The notes under the pieces: model-generated
What the model saw: the letters and a program-made list of their open reading frames with translations, nothing else
Database searches by the model: none
What the model was told of the DNA's origin: nothing
Part shown: piece after piece, positions 1 to 7,895 of the stretch
Numbering within the stretch: position 1 is the stretch's first letter
Layout: every line of letters starts with the position of its first letter
From: Planctomycetota bacterium
GTDB taxonomy: Bacteria > Planctomycetota > UBA8742 > UBA2392
DNA: 64,000 bases
Assembly: GCA_027493625.1 (NCBI GenBank)
Contig: JAOSKM010000001.1
Span: forward strand, 1,021,489-1,085,488
Reading direction: 5' to 3'
Position numbers and translations under genes: made by a program

Positions 1-505
1 TCTGACGGTCGAGGGTGCGATAGCTGTACTCGCGGCCGTCATCCTCGTAGATGAGGAAGGTGCGGTCTTCGTACTTGTCAGCCTGGCCCTGGATCAGGTC
101 GCGCAGGTTTTCGTAGGGGCTGAAGCGGCGCAGCGGCTCAGTGAAGCGCGCGCGTACTCGCACAACGTCGGTGGGTCGGCGCTGTCCGCCGCGTACGTAG
201 GTGGGTGGCCGCGTCGCCGTGGCCGTCGGCTTCGGATCGGTGCGTTTGCGAACCGTGGTCTTGCGCGTCGACGACTGCCTGGAGGCCTTACCGGCGACTT
301 TCTTCGCCGACTTCTTTGCAGGTTTGTGTGCCGACTTCCCGGCAGGTTTTGTTGTGCGGCGGCTGGTGGCCTTCCCGGCGGATTTCTTCTTTGCGGCGCC
401 GGCGGCCTGGTTTGCGCGCGACTTCCTGGAAGCGGAAGCAGGCCTCTTCCCGGCCGGCTTGGCTTGCGACTTCCCGCGTGTGTGTTTCTTGCCTGCGCGC
501 GCCAT
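1..505 (-). CDS. AMP-dependent (acyl-CoA) synthetase-like protein, N-terminal part only, with histone H1-like basic tail
   Basis: An open frame reads from the ATG at 503-505 off the left edge with no stop, giving 168 residues. Residues about 1-95 are low complexity, rich in Lys, Ala, Ser, Thr and Arg, with repeated PAGK and AKKSAKK-type blocks like histone H1 tails. From about residue 121 the sequence becomes globular (RRFSPYENLRDLIQ, then FLIYEDDGREYSYRTLDRQ). That is the usual opening of ANL-family adenylate-forming enzymes such as acyl-CoA synthetases; the AMP-binding motifs would lie outside the window. The neighbouring etfBA genes fit a role in acyl-CoA metabolism. The enzyme class is inferred from this short segment; the basic tail is seen directly and is unusual for the family. 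Confidence 0.6.
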   Translation of the reverse strand, partial: MARAGKKHTRGKSQAKPAGKRPASASRKSRANQAAGAAKKKSAGKATSRRTTKPAGKSAHKPAKKSAKKVAGKASRQSSTRKTTVRKRTDPKPTATATRPPTYVRGGQRRPTDVVRVRARFTEPLRRFSPYENLRDLIQGQADKYEDRTFLIYEDDGREYSYRTLDRQ

Positions 506-928
506 GATGGGTCCGGGCCGGAACTGCGCCGGTCAGGTTATCGAAGCAGCGTTTCTGCACAAGCGCCTTAGGGGAGTGTCAGAAAGTAAGGTTGCACTTC
601 CCACAGGGAATGTGGATAAACTGTCAGGATCCAGTTTCGGCGAATCGGGTAGGCCGCGAATGTGAAGAAATCAACATCTGCGAGCCAACTATCCTCCGGA
701 GGGGGTAACTGCTGAGGTCTACGCTAACATACGAAAATGGCGAGGCTTAGGGTGTGTCGGTACAGATCCAGTTTATAAAGCATATGTTGTAAAGTTCGTC
801 AAACTCGGTACCTTTCAATCCTGACACACCAATCACCAGTTTTCCCATCTTTTGTGGATAACTGGTCGGCAATCGTCCACGCGCCCACAAAATGCGGGCT
901 CGCTGCGACTCAAGGCAATTTTGGGAAA
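506..928. other. Intergenic region with two perfect DnaA boxes; candidate replication-initiation or DnaA-bound regulatory region
   Basis: No convincing gene is seen in this roughly 420-base stretch. It contains TGTGGATAA (the complement of the DnaA box TTATCCACA) twice in the same orientation, at 611-619 and 853-861. The stretch from about 720 to 860 is visibly more AT-rich than the surroundings. Both flanking genes are on the reverse strand. Clustered DnaA boxes beside an AT-rich segment are typical of oriC but also occur as regulatory or titration sites. None of the usual oriC neighbours (dnaA, dnaN, parAB, gidA) is in the window, so an origin is only a possibility. Confidence 0.35.
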
Positions 929-1906
929 CTACGAACCGAGCGTTTCTTTCAAGGCCGCGGTCAGTGCAGGCACCACGTCTTCCACCGTGCCGACGATGCC
1001 GTAATCAGCCACCTTGAAGATCGGTGCGTTGTCGTCCTTGTTGATCGCGACGATCACCTTGCTGCCGCTCATGCCCGCCAGGTGCTGGATCGCTCCCGAG
1101 ATGCCGCACGCGATGTACAGCTTCGGGCTGACCGTCTTGCCGGTCTGCCCTACCTGCTCGCCGTGTCCGCGCCAGCCTGCGTCCACCACCGCACGCGAGG
1201 CGCCGATCGCCGCGCCCAGCGTCTCGGCCAGCGCCTCGAGGTTCGCCCAGTTCTGCTTGCCTTCGCCGGCCGGGTCTTTCAGGCCGCGTCCGCCGCTGAC
1301 CACGATCTCGGCCTCTGCCACGTCCAGCTTGCCCTTCACGCCGGCCACGATCTCTTTCACCACTGCCTTCAGGTCGCCGGGGCCGAAGGTGACGGGCACC
1401 GTTTCCGGCGCCGCGTCGCTGCCGCCGCTGACTTCCGCGAACACGTTGGGGCGCAGCGTGGCCCACAGCGTGCCGGGCGCTTCCACGGTGGCGAGCGCCT
1501 TGCCCGCAAACACGGGGCGCACCGCGCGCGGTTTGCCGCCTTCCACTTTCAGTTCAACGCAGTCAGCCGCGAGGCCGCACTTGGCGATGGCTGCCGCCCG
1601 CGCGAAGAAGTCCTTGCCCATGGGCGTGGCGCTGGCCAGCACCGCCGCGGCGCCGGTTGACTTCGCATGCTCGGCCACGATGCGCGCGAAGCCGTCCGGG
1701 CTGTAGCTGCCGACGGCGTCGCCACCGGCCACCAGCACGCGATCAGCGCCGTGCTTGCCGAGCTCACCGGCGTTGTTGCCGATCACCAGCGCGATGGCCT
1801 TGCCGCCAAGCGCCTTGGCCAGCGTGCTGCCGGCGCCAAGCGCCTGCAGGCCCGCCTTGGTTGCTGCGCCGTCCGAAAACTCAACGAAAACCAGAACGTC
1901 CGACAT
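929..1906 (-). CDS. etfA: Electron transfer flavoprotein alpha subunit
   Basis: The 325-residue product has the usual EtfA length. It accepts electrons from acyl-CoA and related dehydrogenases through FAD and passes them to ETF:quinone oxidoreductase. The C-terminal FAD-binding domain is clear: [20 protein letters not shown], then [14 protein letters not shown] and [19 protein letters not shown]. The start follows the etfB stop by 20 bases on the same strand, so the two form an etfBA operon. The adjacent acyl-CoA-synthetase-like gene fits a beta-oxidation context. Confidence 0.97.
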   Translation of the reverse strand: MSDVLVFVEFSDGAATKAGLQALGAGSTLAKALGGKAIALVIGNNAGELGKHGADRVLVAGGDAVGSYSPDGFARIVAEHAKSTGAAAVLASATPMGKDFFARAAAIAKCGLAADCVELKVEGGKPRAVRPVFAGKALATVEAPGTLWATLRPNVFAEVSGGSDAAPETVPVTFGPGDLKAVVKEIVAGVKGKLDVAEAEIVVSGGRGLKDPAGEGKQNWANLEALAETLGAAIGASRAVVDAGWRGHGEQVGQTGKTVSPKLYIACGISGAIQHLAGMSGSKVIVAINKDDNAPIFKVADYGIVGTVEDVVPALTAALKETLGS

Positions 1907-1926
1907 GGCTCTACCTCGACCCGGAT

Positions 1927-2676
1927 TCAGATTACCTTGGCTTCTTCACGCAGCAGCTTGGCCAGCACGACGGCCGCCTCGGCGCCCTTGCCGACGATCT
2001 TGCCTTCGGGGCGCGCGGGAGGCGGATCAAGCTTCACCACGCTCACGCCGTCAGCAGGCGCGTTGGCGGGCGTCTCGGGCACGGCCGTCTTCTTGGCGGC
2101 CATGATGCCCTTCATGTTTGCGCTGCGCGGCTTGTTGAGGCCCTTGGTGCAGGTGACCACGGCCGGCAGCTTGACGCTGTAGCGCTCGCGGTTGCCGCCG
2201 GCAGCCAGGCGGTCAACGGTTGCCTGGCCGTCCGCGACATCGAGCGCGACGGCGACGCTGACGCTGGGCAGCCCCAGCAGCTCGGCGACCATCTGGCCCG
2301 TGGCGGACGACTGGTTGTCAACGGAGTTCCAGCCGAACAGCACCATGTCGTGCGGCAGGGTCTTGATCTTCTCCGCCAGCGCCTGCGCGGTGGCCCAGGC
2401 GTCGTGGTTCGCGTCGCTCACCAGCAGGTGCGCGGCGTCGCACCCCATGGCGATGGCGGTGCGCATCTCCTTGGTCGCGGCCGAGGGGCCGAGCGTCAGG
2501 ATGGTGACTGTGCCGCCGTGCTTTTCCTTCAGCAGGATGCCGGCCTCGATCGCGAACTTGTCGTATTCGCTGATGTCGTAGTTGACCCCGGCGGGATCGT
2601 AGTTCTTGCCGTCGGCGGCCGGCTTGATGCGCGCGTCGGTGGTAGGCGCGCGGCGGATGCAAACGATGATGTCCAT
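1927..2676 (-). CDS. etfB: Electron transfer flavoprotein beta subunit
   Basis: A 249-residue EtfB that pairs with the adjacent EtfA. The family opening is present (MDIIVCIRRAPTTDARIKP), followed by YDISEYDKFAIEAG and the AMP-binding region around MGCDAAHLLVSD and SSATGQMVAELLG. An upstream ATG at 2745 would add 23 residues unlike the family, so the ATG at 2676, preceded by a GAGAGA purine stretch, is preferred. It is the first gene of the etfBA operon. Confidence 0.95.
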   Translation of the reverse strand: MDIIVCIRRAPTTDARIKPAADGKNYDPAGVNYDISEYDKFAIEAGILLKEKHGGTVTILTLGPSAATKEMRTAIAMGCDAAHLLVSDANHDAWATAQALAEKIKTLPHDMVLFGWNSVDNQSSATGQMVAELLGLPSVSVAVALDVADGQATVDRLAAGGNRERYSVKLPAVVTCTKGLNKPRSANMKGIMAAKKTAVPETPANAPADGVSVVKLDPPPARPEGKIVGKGAEAAVVLAKLLREEAKVI

Positions 2677-2779
2677 GTTTCTCTCGCGGTCTGCAGGCTG
2701 GTTTCGGCCGGTTGCCGAAGTCCTATGATGCGAAGGCCGGAGCATATTCGCCTGCGCCGAAACGGCAAGGACATAGTCA

Positions 2780-3340
2780 ATGACGGAAGTACAGGCACCA
2801 CTGACCGAAACCGAAGGCCGCGAAGGCCTGAAACTGGCGCGTCGCAGCCTTGAGCACTGGGTCAGGCACGGCGAGAAATTGAAGGTTGAAGCACCCTTTG
2901 GCGGCGGCCTGGCGCAGCCCTACGGCGCCTTCGTCACCATCCATACCCGCGACGGCGAGTTGCGCGGTTGCATCGGCCACCTGATCGGCGAAGGTCCGCT
3001 GGGCGAATTGCTGATTGAGCTGGGCATCGCGGCCGGCACCCACGACACGCGCTTTGACCCGGTCACGGAAAGCGAACTGCCTGACCTGACCTACGAGATC
3101 AGCGTGCTGTCGCCCATGAAGCGCACGCGCCCGGAAGACGTGAAGCCCGGCCTGCACGGCCTGCTGGTGCACAACGGGCCGTATTCAGGCGTGCTGCTGC
3201 CGCAGGTGGCGGAGCGTTACGGCTGGGACGCGGAAACGTTCCTGGGTGAAACCTGCCGCAAGGCGGGCCTGCACCGCGGGGCCTGGAAAGACCCCGCGAC
3301 GCACATCTTCACGTTCACGGCCCAGATTTTTCACGAGTAG
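2780..3340 (+). CDS. AMMECR1-domain protein (AmmeMemoRadiSam protein A type)
   Basis: The 186 residues span one AMMECR1 domain, with the invariant LRGCIG hexapeptide near residue 54 and the conserved YEISVLSP strand and PYSGVLLPQVAERYGWD region. The biochemical role is not established. In many prokaryotes it occurs with a Memo-like protein and a radical SAM enzyme, but neither partner is in this window, so it is an orphan here. The ATG is preceded by AAGGA at 8-base spacing. It is divergent from etfB. Confidence 0.92.
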   Translation: MTEVQAPLTETEGREGLKLARRSLEHWVRHGEKLKVEAPFGGGLAQPYGAFVTIHTRDGELRGCIGHLIGEGPLGELLIELGIAAGTHDTRFDPVTESELPDLTYEISVLSPMKRTRPEDVKPGLHGLLVHNGPYSGVLLPQVAERYGWDAETFLGETCRKAGLHRGAWKDPATHIFTFTAQIFHE

Positions 3341-3446
3341 CTTCTTCTTCCTTCGCCACGCGGTTGATGTACGTGATGATGAAGATGAAGATCCCGATCC
3401 CCAGCAGGATCGAAAGCGCCAGCAGAATGATCTGGTACAGCGGCAT
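3315..3446 (-). CDS. Small single-span membrane protein (43 residues)
   Basis: A short reverse-strand frame opens with MPLYQIILLALSILLGIG and continues as a strongly hydrophobic helix to about residue 27. It ends in a charged tail (INRVAKEEEATREKSGP). It overlaps the 3' end of the AMMECR1 gene by 26 bases in antisense. No clear Shine-Dalgarno site is seen. Support is the clean membrane helix followed by a positive-inside charged tail. The function is unknown and it may not be expressed. Confidence 0.4.
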   Translation of the reverse strand: MPLYQIILLALSILLGIGIFIFIITYINRVAKEEEATREKSGP

Positions 3447-3483
3447 GGCACGGTTGTAGTGCCGTCAGCCGCGTTCGCAACCA

Positions 3484-4287
3484 TCAGTCGCCGAGCTTGA
3501 CGTCCAGCTGATCGATCACGGCGGCCACACGATCCACTTCGTCACGCTTGCCGGTCAGTACAATCATGCGCGCATTGGTGTGGATGCCAACCGAGACGTC
3601 TTTACCGGCAGCGGAAAGCACGGCGGCCTCGATGTCACTTGTCTTGGTATTCGAAAGCGTGAGCACCTTGCTGACCTTGGCGACCGTGTTGTCGATGTCG
3701 TCCAGAACCTTGATCAGCTCACGCAGGTTCTCGACGTAGTCGCAGATGATAATCGCGTTGGTGCCGCCTGAGCCAGGTTGCGAGACTACCGGGTTCACCA
3801 CGCCTCCCTGGCGCGTGGTCAGGTTCTGCAGGGCGCCGCGTACGGCATTGGCATCACTGTTCTTGAGGTGGTACACGATGCGCGCATAGGCGAGGGGCGG
3901 CAGTTTCTCCAGGTCAGAGATCGCCACCGTATTGCACTCGGTGATCGCCTCGGATGCCGGGATGATCGCATCGAACTCGCCGCGGGGATCAGCGTGAGTC
4001 GATATTCAGCCAGCGCGGCGCGCAGCATGTTTTCGGCGGTGGTGTCGGCGCCGCGCAAGGGGGCTGCGGTAGCTCAACGTCCCGGCAACCTTCTTAGGAT
4101 CGTAGACGATCGTGCGGCCTGACTCAGTCGTATAGAAGACGATCAGCTCAGCGAGGCTGACTTCTTCCGTCTTCATGCGCAGGGTTTTGGCGTCGCCAGG
4201 CGCCTTCTCATCCTGCGCGCTGCTTCCGGCGGCGAAGAGAAGTACCAGCACCAAACACGCAGCTACCAGCCGACTCATGTTCGACAT
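3484..4287 (-). CDS. Secreted secretin-N-domain (N0/N1-like) protein without pore domain, two frameshifts
   Basis: The gene starts with a signal peptide (MSRLVAACLVLVLLFAAG). It continues with an N0/STN-like segment (TEEVSLAELIVFYTTESGRT) and a secretin-N (NolW-like) repeat (YARIVYHLKNSDANAVRGAL, then TNAIIICDYVENLRELIKVL). The reading frame is broken twice at homopolymers, around 4062 (C run) and around 3985 (G run on the forward strand). Correcting one base at each gives a continuous product of about 267 residues. ATG 4287 is preceded by GAGGTGG. No secretin beta-barrel follows, so it is not a full GspD/PilQ. A similar protein is cut by the right edge of the window. Confidence 0.7.
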
Positions 4288-4387
4288 GTTCCACCTCATG
4301 GAGATTGGGTTGGTGATTCCCCGGGGCTCGCTGCCCCGGGCGCTTCCGTTGACAGCATCTGAAACGCCTGTCGGCGCGAACCGTTGG

Positions 4388-5224
4388 CTATTTCACCAGC
4401 GGGCCGGGGCCGAGGATGTTCACGGCCAACAGCACGTCTTCGTGCACCTTCTTGCGCGTCTCCACCGTGTAGTTGCGCAGCACGTAGGCGGGGTGGTAGG
4501 TGCAGATCACCTTGCGGCCGTTGACCTCGTGCACCTCGCCGCGCAGCTTGCCGATGGCGATCTTCTTGCCGGTCAGCCACTGGGCCGGGAACAGGCCGAC
4601 CGCAAGGATTACCTTGGGGTTGATGAGCTCGATCTGCCGCTCGAGGTAACCGCGGCAGGCTTCTATCTCGTGGGGCTCCGGGTTGCGGTTGCCGGGCGGG
4701 CGGCATTTCAGCACGTTGGCGATGTAGACGTGCTCGCGCTTGTACTTCATGCCCTTTTCGATGATGTCGGTCAGCAGCTTACCCGCGCGCCCGACGAAGG
4801 GCAGGCCTTTCACGTCTTCGTCGCCACCGGGCGCTTCGCCGATGATCATCAGGGGCGAGCGCGGGTCGCCGGTGCCGAACACGGTCTGGGTGCGGGTTTC
4901 GCACAGGCCGCAGTTGGCGCACACGCGCACGGCCTCTGCCACCGGCTCAAGGGCGCGTGCCTGGGGGCTGTCCTGATCTTTCAGCTCCGCCAGAGCCACG
5001 GAAGGCACGATCACAGGCTTGAAGCCGGCGGCTACAGGGTCAGACCCCTTTTTCGCTTGCGAAAAAGGGGTCTGACCCTTTTCTGCCTGCTTTTTCACCA
5101 GAGAGTCCGCCTGCTTCTTTGCAACGCGCTTGGGTTTGATGCCGACCTCACGCATGCCACCCGCCGCCAGCAGTTCCACGTGGCCGCGAAGTTGGCGTGC
5201 AAGTTGCGAACGATTGATGGGCAT
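4388..5224 (-). CDS. Uracil-DNA glycosylase, family 4 (Fe-S type)
   Basis: The protein removes uracil from DNA to start base excision repair. After about 95 extra N-terminal residues come the family 4 features: the first Cys pair of the 4Fe-4S site (CANCGLCETR), motif 1 (IIGEAPGGDEDVKGLPFVG), and VLKCRPPGNRNP with two-Cys spacing to EACRGYLERQ. The C-terminal HPAYVLRN contributes the catalytic-pocket His. It is longer than usual (278 residues). Residues 49-63 are encoded by a dispersed 42-base palindrome inserted in frame. The rest of the N-terminal extension is Lys-rich and looks unstructured. Confidence 0.93.
   Translation of the reverse strand: MPINRSQLARQLRGHVELLAAGGMREVGIKPKRVAKKQADSLVKKQAEKGQTPFSQAKKGSDPVAAGFKPVIVPSVALAELKDQDSPQARALEPVAEAVRVCANCGLCETRTQTVFGTGDPRSPLMIIGEAPGGDEDVKGLPFVGRAGKLLTDIIEKGMKYKREHVYIANVLKCRPPGNRNPEPHEIEACRGYLERQIELINPKVILAVGLFPAQWLTGKKIAIGKLRGEVHEVNGRKVICTYHPAYVLRNYTVETRKKVHEDVLLAVNILGPGPLVK
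5037..5078. repeat. Perfect 20-bp palindrome of the GGGTCAGACCCC family, in frame inside the UDG gene
   Basis: The left arm at 5037-5056 (starts GGGTCAGACCCC, ends TTTTTCGC) and right arm at 5059-5078 are perfect reverse complements separated by TT. The length is 42 bases (14 codons), so the UDG frame is kept. Related copies lie at 25061-25101 inside murD and at 47554-47594 next to grpE. REP-type palindromes are the closest known class. Confidence 0.9.
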
Positions 5225-5248
5225 GGCGCGAGTGTAGACGAAAGCTCA

Positions 5249-5270
5249 GGCCCGACAAGATTGTCGGGCC
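5249..5270. repeat. Perfect 10-bp hairpin (GGCCCGACAA / TTGTCGGGCC)
   Basis: GGCCCGACAA and its exact complement are separated by GA, in the gap between the UDG start and the DHH-gene stop. There is no T tract, so it is more like a short REP-type palindrome than a terminator, although it could stop or stabilise transcripts. Confidence 0.6.
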
Positions 5271-5281
5271 CACCTGATTGG

Positions 5282-6310
5282 CTAGACGATGATACGGCCG
5301 CCGGTTTGCTTGAGCGTGCTTTCCAGCGCGCTGCTGACGGCTTCGATGATCTCGGCTTCGGTTTCTGCCACGGGACGGCCGTGGACCTGGAAGCCTGCGG
5401 CGCGCAGGTGCCCCCCACCGCGGAACTTCGCGGCGATGTCGTTGACGGCCATCTGGCCTTCGCTACGCAGGCTGACTTTCAACTCGCTGGGTCCCATTTC
5501 CCGGAACAGGATGGTGACCATGCCGCCCTTGAGCGACTTGGGAATCACGATCATCTCGTTGGCCTCGGCCTCGCTGCAGCCGGTGGCGTCCAGCATGGTG
5601 CTTGAAACCCGAGCGATCACCAGCTTGCCGTCGAGGCGAGTTTCCACGCCGGCGGCGACCATGGCCTCCAGCTTCAGGCGCTGCGGGGTCTTGGCGCGGT
5701 AGATCATGCCCGTCAGCTCGGAGACGTTCAGCTCGAACTGCTCAATCAGGTCCGCCACGATGCGGTACGAATCAGGTGTGCTGTTGCTGAAGCTGAAGCG
5801 GCCGGTGTCGGTCACGATCGCCGTGAACAGCGCCTCGGCGGCCCGGCGGTTCAGCGGTATGCCCGCCAGCTTCAGCGTGTTGTAGACCACCTCGCCGGTG
5901 CTGCTGGCGTCCGGGATCACCACGGCCGCGTCGCCGAAGCCGGGGTTGTCGATGTGATGGTCGAGGTTGACCACGCGGGTGCCGGGGGCCAGGCGCTCCA
6001 GGATGGCGCGGGCGCGGCTCTGGGCGCCGCAATCGACGATCAATGCCGTGTCGTAGCCGTCCAGCGTGATGGGCACCTCGTCGAGAGTTTTCAGCACTGT
6101 TGACCCGTCAAGGAATGCGTACTTGCCCAGACCGGCGTCCTGGGTGACGGCCAGGCACTCGCGCCCGGCCGCCGTCAGGGCGTGGTGCAGGGCGTACAGG
6201 CTGCCGATGGCGTCGCCGTCCATGGACGGGTGGCCGCCGATCACGAAGCGCCGGCCGGCCTTGATCAGCTCGGCGGCGCGCTGGTAGTCCCTGAAGCCGG
6301 TGTCGATCAC
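5282..6310 (-). CDS. DHH-family phosphoesterase (NrnA-like oligoribonuclease / pAp phosphatase)
   Basis: NrnA-type proteins degrade short oligoribonucleotides and dephosphorylate pAp. DHH motifs are present in order: GGHPSMDGDAIGSLYAL, IVDCGAQSRAR, NLDHHIDNPGFGD and TGRFSFSNSTPDSY. The DHHA1 domain ends in KFRGGGHLRAAGFQVHG. A GTG start at 6310 is chosen because it has an AGGA site a few bases upstream and matches the family start. An upstream ATG at 6409 would overlap the FAH gene and add an unrelated peptide. It runs in the same direction as the FAH, coaB and asparaginase genes. Confidence 0.9.
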   Translation of the reverse strand: MIDTGFRDYQRAAELIKAGRRFVIGGHPSMDGDAIGSLYALHHALTAAGRECLAVTQDAGLGKYAFLDGSTVLKTLDEVPITLDGYDTALIVDCGAQSRARAILERLAPGTRVVNLDHHIDNPGFGDAAVVIPDASSTGEVVYNTLKLAGIPLNRRAAEALFTAIVTDTGRFSFSNSTPDSYRIVADLIEQFELNVSELTGMIYRAKTPQRLKLEAMVAAGVETRLDGKLVIARVSSTMLDATGCSEAEANEMIVIPKSLKGGMVTILFREMGPSELKVSLRSEGQMAVNDIAAKFRGGGHLRAAGFQVHGRPVAETEAEIIEAVSSALESTLKQTGGRIIV

Positions 6311-6345
6311 TTGGTCCTGCCGAACTTGCCCGGATGTTGCCGTTC

Positions 6346-7209
6346 CTATGGCGCCGGCCGTGAGACCGGGTTGCGCAGGATGCCCAGGCCTGCGATTTCG
6401 CACTCGCACACGTCGCCGTCGCGCAGGTTGTAGACGCCCTCCGGCGTGCCCGTACAGATAACGTCCCCGGGCTCCAGCGTCATCCAGCGCGACATCTCAG
6501 CAACGATCTTGTTCACCGGGTGGATCATGTCGGCGGTGGTGGCGTCCTGGCGCGTCTCGCCGTTCACGCGGCACATGATCTTGAGCGCCTGCGGGTCCGG
6601 CACGTAGCGCGCCGGCACGAAGTACGGCCCCATGGGCGTGAAGGTGTCGAAATTCTTGCAGCGCAGCCAGGGGTGCTTGTTCTCGCGGTCGTCCTTCTGG
6701 ATGCGCCTCGCACTCATGTCGTTCGCGACCGTGTAGCCCGCCACCAGACCCAGTGCCGTGTCGGCCAGCACTTCCTTGGCGCGCTGTCCCATCACGGCCG
6801 CCAGCTCGACCTCGTGGTCCACGCGGCCGTCCACCCAAGACGGCACGCGGATGGTGGTGCCATGGCCCGTGAGCGAACTGCTGATCTTGCCGAACCAGAC
6901 CGGCGCCGGCGGCGCCTCGTTGCCGAACTCGGCGGCGTGCTTGCGGTAGTTCTGCACCATGGCGAGGATCTTGCCGGGGCGCGGGATGGGCGGCAGCCAG
7001 TTGAAGTGGCCGGGCATTTCTTCCAGCAGCAGGGACTGGTCCTCGATGGCGCTGATCAGCGCGTCGAGCTCGTCTTCGTGCAGGAACTCGATAATCAAGC
7101 GCTTGCCGAAGTCGCGCACGGCGCCGCGGGTGATGTCGTGCTGTACGCCCGCGCGCTCGACGCCGAGGCGCGTGTCGCCGTCCAGTTCAAAGGCGAAGAA
7201 TCGCATCAT
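6346..7209 (-). CDS. Fumarylacetoacetate hydrolase family protein
   Basis: The 287-residue enzyme belongs to the FAH fold, which includes fumarylacetoacetases, acylpyruvases and 2-hydroxyhepta-diene-dioate isomerases. The metal-binding acidic cluster is seen as VDHEVELAAVMG, the core as GYTVANDMSARRIQ, and the C-terminal signature as LEPGDVICTGTPEGV. The substrate cannot be deduced. The start overlaps the coaB stop in an ATGA arrangement, so the genes are translationally coupled. Confidence 0.9.
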   Translation of the reverse strand: MMRFFAFELDGDTRLGVERAGVQHDITRGAVRDFGKRLIIEFLHEDELDALISAIEDQSLLLEEMPGHFNWLPPIPRPGKILAMVQNYRKHAAEFGNEAPPAPVWFGKISSSLTGHGTTIRVPSWVDGRVDHEVELAAVMGQRAKEVLADTALGLVAGYTVANDMSARRIQKDDRENKHPWLRCKNFDTFTPMGPYFVPARYVPDPQALKIMCRVNGETRQDATTADMIHPVNKIVAEMSRWMTLEPGDVICTGTPEGVYNLRDGDVCECEIAGLGILRNPVSRPAP

Positions 7210-7895
7210 GGCTTGATGTCCTCAAAGCGTTGCGCCACGGGCAGGATTTCGCGGCGCAGGCTGGCGTCCACCAGCTCGATGATCTGCGCCGCCACTTGCT
7301 TCTTGCCGGCGGGCGGCATCTCCTTCACCACGCCGTGCTTGTTCAATATCCAGACGTGCTCGCGCGCTTCGCCGAAGTGGCCGGGGCTGTTGACCACCAT
7401 CAGGTCGCAGCGCTTGGCGGTCATCTTCTTGCGCCCGTTCTTGAGCAGGTTGGTTGATTCAAGGCTGAAGCCCACGATTACCTGGTCGCTGCTGCGCCCC
7501 TTGCTGACGGATTTCAGGATGTCCGGGTTCTTCACCAGCTCAAGCGTCTTGGTTTTCGGCCCCTTCTTCTCTTTGCCCTTGATGCGCTTGGCCGGGCGGT
7601 AGTCGCTGACCGCCGCGCTGGCGATGAACACGCGGCTCTCGGTAAAGCGCTCCTTCACGGCCTGCAGCATCTCCTGGGCGCTGACCACGGGGACCCAGTG
7701 AATGCCCGGCGGCGGCATCAGCTGCGTGGGGCCCATCACCAGCGTGACGATCGCGCCCTTGTTGCGCGCGGCCTCGGCCAGTTCCAGGCCCATGCGGCCG
7801 GTGCTGGGATTGCCGATGTAGCGCACGTCGTCAATGAACTCGAAGGTGGGACCGGCCGTGATCAGCACCTCGACGCCTTCTATTCCGCCAGCCAT
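7206..7895 (-). CDS. coaB: Phosphopantothenate-cysteine ligase (stand-alone CoaB domain)
   Basis: CoaB joins 4'-phosphopantothenate and cysteine in coenzyme A synthesis. The family pattern is clear: VLITAGPTFEFIDDVRYIGN, then STGRMGLELAEAA, SAAVSDYRPA and the KNPDILKSV region. In most bacteria CoaB is fused behind the CoaC decarboxylase. Here only the 229-residue CoaB part is present, so CoaC must be encoded elsewhere. It overlaps the FAH gene by 4 bases and the asparaginase gene by 16. Confidence 0.92.
   Translation of the reverse strand: MAGGIEGVEVLITAGPTFEFIDDVRYIGNPSTGRMGLELAEAARNKGAIVTLVMGPTQLMPPPGIHWVPVVSAQEMLQAVKERFTESRVFIASAAVSDYRPAKRIKGKEKKGPKTKTLELVKNPDILKSVSKGRSSDQVIVGFSLESTNLLKNGRKKMTAKRCDLMVVNSPGHFGEAREHVWILNKHGVVKEMPPAGKKQVAAQIIELVDASLRREILPVAQRFEDIKP

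Noticed and set aside
854..2853. Long forward frames opposite etfA and etfB
   Set aside because: Antisense to a canonical etfBA operon; no recognisable protein.
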